DNA of 64,000 nt from Sambucus nigra (lineage: Eukaryota > Streptophyta > Magnoliopsida > Dipsacales > Adoxaceae). The stretch spans positions 30,106,681 to 30,170,680 of the forward strand of contig OX422210.1 in NCBI GenBank assembly GCA_949130495.1, in the 5' to 3' direction. The notes below the pieces were generated by a model. That model had not been told where the DNA came from and did no database searches. It saw only the letters and a list, made by a program, of their open reading frames with translations. Position 1 is the stretch's first letter. Each line of letters starts with the position of its first letter. Shown here one piece after another: positions 57,930 to 64,000 of the stretch. A program made the translations under genes and the position numbers.

Positions 57930-58922
57930 TTAAGGTAAATCCAAGACATAAAGCTTAAATGTGCAATGAAATTCGTCGACAATTCGGCACCGGTATATGT
58001 TTGAGGCAGGGATATTTGGATTTGGAGATGCCTTATCACTCATGAATTCGGCACCAACATTTTTTTCATTAATCACTTTTCTAACAATCTCCTGATCATC
58101 ATTTATTTGGGCCAAGATATTTGGATCTTGAGATGCTATATTTTTGGAAGTCAGTTGATTCTACACAAAATTAGGAGTTGTTTCCAAATCTCCCCCCTTG
58201 TCGATTACAACCACAATATTTTCCTGGTTATTACTCCAAACAAAAAAATCAGTATTTTTTCTTTTGCTAGTTCCATTCCGATTAAATTAAGCTAAATTTC
58301 TTCTCAAATTTTTTTGGACCATTTTACAGCTTGAAATTGGATGTCCTATACATCCACGAAAATCATAAAAGGGGGTTGTTTTTCTAGTTCTATTTTTATT
58401 GGAATATTTTTATCCTCGCCCTGAATAACCACAGTAGTTGGAACCAAGTAAGAAAAAACAATTTTAACTAAAATTCCTTCCTAAAGTCCACATTTTTATC
58501 AAAGTTTGATTGATCAATCCTTATGCGTAAACAACACCTCTAAAAAATGTTAATAGTAACCTTGAATGACAAAACGCGTCCGGAAGATCATAAAATCTCA
58601 CCCAAAATGAGATGTAAATGAAACAAATTTAGATGGGGAGAAATTTGGATACCATTGCATAGGTTTAATATAACGAACCTCATAATTTAAAGAACCGAGC
58701 GTCCACGCTTTTTTAATGTCATTCAATGATTCAAATGAACAATGTAAAGTGATGCGCGGTGTGATATCGATTAAAATAAATTCGTAAGTTTTCAATTAAA
58801 TACTTATTTAATCGGTGACAAATTACAAACCAAATTAATTCAGCCCGTAAAGATGTATAGATTATTTTAGTTATGGTTTTAGTAAGAGGCTTTGGTTTGG
58901 AGAGTTTTTGTGGGTGTGCCAT
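57930..58922 (-). pseudogene. LINE ORF1-like DUF4283/zinc-knuckle remnant, U4
   Basis: The best copy at the N-terminus: MAHPQKLSKPKPLTKTITKI runs on into SLRAELIWFVICHRLNKYLI and FNRYHTAHHFTLFI (58731-58922), then ESLNDIKKAWTLGSLNYEV in another frame. Further on, LVKIVFSYLVPTTVVIQGED and a knuckle YDFRGCIGHPISSC that has lost two cysteines. The order (DUF4283 domain, then CCHC knuckle) is that of plant L1-type ORF1 proteins. Confidence 0.65.
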
Positions 58923-59749
58923 TTTCTCCCTCCTAGGATTTATCCGTATAGAGGGTTTACCTATTTGTGGTTGTGTAAGAACACTATTCATCATCTTCTT
59001 CATCAACCCAAGCCTCCATTTTTTGTATTTCTTCATTTCTTGCTTTGTTAATTAGTTTCATTGCTCAGTAGTGTAGAATTAAATGCTTTCTTTCAGTACA
59101 TGCCTTTTATTATGCTTTCTAGCTATATTAAATTAGGATGTGATTAATGGAACTCGCCTTGTATTTAATGGATTGCTTTGCTATGGTGATGGGTTTTATG
59201 TATTTAATTTGATTAGGTTGTCCTAGTTATTATGCCAAGGAGATTTAATGATGTATATCATGTATGCTCCGTATTTACGACTTTATGTGTTTAATTTCAA
59301 GAGTATTTGTTGACGCCAAAATCATGTTAGGCTTGTATGCGAATTCAGGGGGTGACACTCCTAGGTTTAATTAATCGTTGAAATGAGATTCAATCTTAGT
59401 AATTTATTATTCCCATGCAACCATTTATACGCGTTAAGTCGAGGTGAGGGATATTAGTCGCAACCTACAGTTATTACTCCTTTTGTTAATCTTAGTTTAA
59501 ATACAAATGCCTAGATTATCTTTTCTTTTCTTCTGTTAACAATCATCTTTTACACTTTTATTTAGAGGTATTAAACCGATTAATATTCTTACAACATTTC
59601 TCTGTGGATTCGATAACCGAACTGGCCGTTGTACTCCCTTAAAAATGGTGTAGTCAATAATTTAGGTTTTTGCATTGAGTCGGTGAACCGAAAACAATGA
59701 CCAGCGTGAGTAACTCGAACGCGCGGTTCCCCCTCAATTAACTTCATTG
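58923..59749. other. Unidentified spacer, U4
   Basis: The counterpart of 7083-7844. No gene is visible. Confidence 0.4.
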
Positions 59750-60420
59750 AGAAAATACTTGATAATTTCAAGAAGTATAATATTAATCAAAGGAAAACAC
59801 TTTTTTATGCTAATATTCACCTTGCCACTAATTTTGGTGGAATCACATCTCAATTACAGTACTTTCATATAATGGTCAGTTTAATGTACATAGCTTACTC
59901 TATTCGTAGTCTCAGTCATTATATGAACAATTTTAGTAAGCGATACTGGAAAGCCCTTGTTAGAGTTGTAGGTCATTTAAAGCATACTAATTTTTTTGGA
60001 ATGGAATATTAAAGATATATCGAAGTACATGAAAAGTATGGTGATGTTAACTGGAAATCTAAATCTAAAAACTCAAAATGCACAAGTGGTCACACCCTTT
60101 CCCTTAGAGGTAAAACCATTTCTTGGATATCCTCAAATCAAATATATAATTCTAGATCCACATTTGGAATCTGAATTCATTGTTTTTGATAAAACTGGGA
60201 AAGGAACCAAACGGTGTCGTAATTTTATAAAGGATATTTTAAATTGGGTAAAACTTGTTCCCTCCATATGCATACACTTTGATAGCCAATGAGCGATTGG
60301 AAAGGAACAAAATACCATGTATAATGGGAAGTCCGAGCATATTCATCGGACGCCGTAAGACAATTGAAATTGTTTCTATTGACCATGTCGTCTCCTTAAA
60401 AAAGGTTTAATCAGAGAATG
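59750..60420 (+). pseudogene. Copia-C RNase H remnant, U4
   Basis: The text includes YWKALVRVVGHLKHTNFFGM, KYGDVNWKSKSKNSKCTSGH, SEFIVFDKTGKGTKRCRNF and YNGKSEHIHRTP. The same TGA after HFDSQ (near 60291) is present. Confidence 0.72.
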
Positions 60421-60649
60421 TAGAATGATCAACAAGGGAAATGAGATTAAATAATTTAATTAACTAACAATCGACATGTCGAAAAGTTGTAGAGATCCTA
60501 AGATTCAGGTAAAAATGGATGACTTATATATACGTGTGACTTAGTAAGCACTAAGGAGATGTCTTAATCCTTACCATTTTTAATATGAGACAGTGCACAT
60601 ATTCCACGAGAATCGTTATAATTTTTTAATAATTATATATCTTGATATG

Positions 60650-62341
60650 AAGTGGAATTGGAACGATCATGTTAACAACATTTAGTCAAGCATAAAGAAT
60701 GATATCGAGAAAGTAGGTAAGCAAGTTTTAGGTGAGACTAAAGGAACAAGATTCATTAAAAAAGAGACATGGTGGTGGAATAAGGAAGTGCAAAAGATAA
60801 TAAAAAAGAAACAAATAAGCTTTAAAGAGTGGCAAAAGAGTAAAAATCAAGAAGATTTAAAAAGTGATAAGAAGTTAAAAAGTGAAGTAAAAAATATTAT
60901 TAAAAATGCGCAACAGAGATCACAACATAGTCTTTATAATAAATTAGGTACCAAAGATGGTGAATAGAAAATATGTAAATCGGCAAATAAAGATAGAATG
61001 ACAAGAGATATGGGTCCAGTTAAGCGTATTAAAAATATAAAGCAAAATATATAAATTAAATAAAGAAATTTTAGATAGATGGGAAGAGTCTTTTCAAGGA
61101 CTATCGAATGAAGAGTATCCGAAAAACGATGTCGAGAATATTGAAGCGAATATAAGAATGGTATGCCCGATTACTGAAAAAGAAGTAGATATATTAGTAA
61201 GGAAAATAGGAAAGAATAAAGCGGTTGGTTGAGATAAAATACCCACAAAGGTGTGGAGAACCCTTGGACGTCTAGGGATAAAATGGTTAACATACTTATT
61301 TAATAAGATTTTAAGAGAAGAAAACATGCCAAATGTGTGGAGGAAAAACGCGATAACACTTTTGTATAAAAATAAAGGTGACATACAAAACTTCAGTAAT
61401 TATAGAGGAATCAACTTGATGAATCACACTATTAAATTATGGAAAAACGTTATAGAACAAAGATTAAGAAATGAGTGAACTATTTCGGATAATCAATTTG
61501 GATTTATGCCAGGACGATCCACCACAAAAGCTATTTACTTATTACGATAGTGGATGTAGAAATGTAGAAGTAAGAATAAAAACTTGTATATGGTCTTTAT
61601 AGATTTAGAAAAGGCTTATGATAGAGTAACTAGGGATGTAACTTGGTGGGATTAAAGGAGGAAAAGAATACCTATGAGTTATATTAAAGTTATTTAAGAT
61701 ATGTATAATCACACAAAAACTAGAGTAAGGACTGTATGTGGAGAAACTAATGACTTTATGATTAAAGTGAATTTACATCAAGGATCGGCCTTAAGTCATT
61801 ATTTAATTGATGTAGTTTTAGATGAGATTACTAAGGACATGCAAGAAGATGTCATGTTGTTTGCGAATGATATAGTTTTAGTAGACACTTCAAAGGAGGG
61901 CTTAGTAATGAGAGTAGGTACTTGGGGAAAAGCCTTAGATTCTAAGGGACTAAAAATCAGTTGAAATAAAAAAGAATTTATGGAATGTAAATTTAATAAA
62001 GAGGCATCGGGTAACATAATGTTAAAGTTGAAGAAAAAGTGATAAATCAAACTTCATATATCTAGGTTCAATGTTACAAAGTAGACTTAAGTGGTACGAA
62101 CATATGTTGTGTAGACCTGTAGATGCCCATATAACAAGAGGACGATTGTTAAAAATAGAGGGGTAAAAGAGAAACATGTCGCCCTAAGCTATCGTGGGAG
62201 GAAATTATTTGGAGAGATCTTAAGGAATTAAACTTTAATGATAATGTTGCACACAATAGATTAGAATGAAAAAAGAGAATCCATGTGGTCGACCCCATAT
62301 CGGTGGGATTAAGGCAAGGATGATGTTGATGATGATGATAT
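60650..62341 (+). pseudogene. RTE-type LINE, U4
   Basis: Reverse transcriptase pieces are WLTYLFNKILREENMPNVWR (61251-61478), DLEKAYDRVTRDVTWWD near 61603 and FANDIVLVDTSKEG near 61860, with the same Asp-to-Asn change as U3. The GAT-rich tail is at 62321-62341. Confidence 0.78.
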
Positions 62342-62584
62342 GTTCAAGTGTGTTATTGCGTTATACTCTTCATAGAAATAAGGCCACTTTTGTGAGAATT
62401 TTGAATGCTGAATTCTCTAAAACACTCATAAAAAAGGTTTTCAAGGCCAAAATGAACACAATGAGAACCAATTATGCTTGATGGGGAACTATGTGACTTA
62501 TATTGTCTTGGTTTTCAAGAACGAGGGGAAGTTCAATATCTCTGACTACTTATTTAGATGTAGTTTGTCTTCACTTTTCATTCT

Positions 62585-63678
62585 TCTGGGGGGCGGGGGA
62601 TGGGGTTGTTGGAAATGGTTAATTAATGAACATGTCGTTTGCAACTTCGTTGCCAAATTCAAGTGGGAGACACATTCCAATTTTAGTAGGATCACCAAAA
62701 AATATGTTCTCTAATTCGAGGAGAACAATTTAGTATATTCACATGTCAAAAACCAGTAAGTATTGAATGAGAAAATTGTATCTAAAGATACCCACTTGAG
62801 TGAATAAAAAAAAGTTTGGATAATAATACCTTGTCTCAAATAGAAAAAATAATGAAATGTGAAGAGTTAATTTACTCCTTGATGGGCACTCCTTGGTTGG
62901 ACCAAAGGAACCCCACTTTTATGTAGTGGATATAACATAGGTTTGCTTTCATGCCACTGCCTATCGTGTGGACCAACTCCACAAGGACAGGCTCGAGCCT
63001 AGCTTTGGACTTCAATGGATTATTTGATTTATTGGCCAAATTTTGTTTGTTTATAATTTCTGGTTCGGATTAATCGCAACCCATAATAGAAATGTGTCTG
63101 ATCATTTATTAAATCGGCTTGGCCCATTTGCCAAAAGGGGTCCAATTTTATTTTATTGGAATTTTGAAATTGGTTGAAAATTATTGGTCATAAGGACAAA
63201 AGCCATGTCAAATCGTGATTTTCTTTTTTGACGGCCTGTTCGTTGAAAAACCACACTAATTAGACAATGTGATTGTTTAAATGGTCACGAATAAATCTAT
63301 AAAAGTCCTTAGGCCAACCATAAATCCCCACTTAATTTTTTTGACCTTTTCTGTTCCTACAACGACTACAATTGTTTTTTTCATAGGGATAAGAAATCTA
63401 TTCTATTTCATGAGACAATAGCTCACAACATTGGGCACCATGAAGGGATCAAAATGTTGTAAGAACACAACATGAATTCACAGGGTTAGGAGTATTTGTC
63501 TATACTCAATTTAAACATTGTATAAAATAATTTGTTGATTTTTTATTATTGTTCATACATTTTGTTTTTATATCCAGAATAACAAATGCTTTTTAAGGAT
63601 AAAAACTTGTTAAACCATAAAGAAATTGACACTACACAATAAAGTCAACTTTTTAATGTGAGGTCCAAAAAAGAATAC
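62585..63678 (+). repeat. Copia-C polypurine tract and partial 3' LTR, U4
   Basis: G-rich tract ctggggggcgggggatgggg, then TGTTGGAAATGG at 62607. The LTR is interrupted at 63679 by another element. Confidence 0.45.
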
Positions 63679-64000
63679 TGTGACAACTCGCTCAAAATAA
63701 TAACGGGTGGTCAGCCCTATACTACATTAAATCAGGTATCTCATATGGCACAGTCTCAACATCAGCTGACAATACTAAATAATATAGGGCTAACTACCCG
63801 AAATCATTAAAAGTGGATTGTCAAAAATTTAAAACTTTTTATTTAACAACAACAACAAAACCAATAATGCAAACATACCCAACCATACACATCTAACTAT
63901 GATGACTAATAAGAGCAAACTCCAATAATATAAAAGGATACGACACAATGTACAACAAAATCTCTACAATGAAATACCCAAATAAGAAGCTGTCGGGTTA
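63679..64000. mobile_element. Start of an unidentified inserted element (possibly an LTR)
   Basis: The unit text stops at gaatac and continues tgtgacaactcgctc, which is in no other copy. The TG start fits an LTR end. A hairpin is visible: cgggtggtcagcccta (63704-63719) pairs with tagggctaactacccg (63785-63800) with two mismatches. No coding part lies inside the window, so the family and strand are unknown. Confidence 0.4.

Larger units (their letters stand above)
53399..63678. repeat. Tandem segmental unit U4
   Basis: A copy of the unit starting agaatcataattatgatcgcgg. An L1 LINE replaces the segment corresponding to U3 38186-38860. A new element begins at 63679, before the MITE and TAXIMIN-like part would be reached. 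In 53399-54665 only AT-rich spacer is seen. Confidence 0.85.

Noticed and set aside
1..64000. CRISPR arrays, tRNA, rRNA or bacterial operons
   Set aside because: No regularly spaced direct repeats, tRNA-like folds or rRNA segments were seen; the repeats are microsatellites, LTRs and segmental copies.

Overview
The window is a low-GC, transposon-dominated piece of a plant nuclear genome, most likely a eudicot. It holds Ty1/Copia LTR retrotransposons, an L1-type and an RTE-type LINE, LINE ORF1 remnants of the DUF4283 kind, foldback MITEs and many (TA)n microsatellites. I see no bacterial gene, operon, CRISPR array, tRNA or rRNA. The assignment to plants comes from the families; I cannot name the species.

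Layout. Most of the 64 kb is one complex unit repeated head to tail. A full unit (U) reads left to right: AT-rich spacer, a 'ttagtaa'-rich tract, a DUF4283 LINE ORF1 remnant (-), an unidentified spacer, a degenerate Copia RNase H remnant (+, 'Copia-C'), an RTE LINE (+) inside it, the Copia-C polypurine tract and LTR, two foldback MITEs embedded in (TA)n, a small two-exon gene (-), a third MITE, a (TA)n tract, and a Copia element on the minus strand ('Copia-B'). Copies: U1 3999-14297; U1b (partial) 17628-20706; U2 25468-35683; U2b (short partial) 35684-37029; U3 37030-48633; U4 53399-63678. Copia-B follows U1 (B1, cut off at 17626), U1b (B2) and U3 (B3). All share the same flanks and two of the same nonsense mutations, so they descend from one insertion that was copied with its surroundings.

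Distinctive parts. (1) A different, still open Copia pol gene (1-3259) is fused in frame to the gag and 5' LTR of Copia-B at the far left, a chimeric element. (2) A 5'-truncated but uninterrupted L1 LINE (54666-57740) entered U4 only and removed about 0.7 kb of target. (3) A new element with a TG start begins at 63679 and runs off the window.

The only candidate host gene is the small two-exon gene present four times (U1, U1b, U2, U3). Exon 1 carries a [13 protein letters not shown] motif that I recognise, from memory, as close to the plant TAXIMIN small-peptide family. A phase-compatible second exon follows a (CTA)n intron tract, giving 85 residues in three copies; the U3 copy is frameshifted. 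This looks like a host peptide gene, or a captured copy of one, amplified along with the transposon-rich unit.
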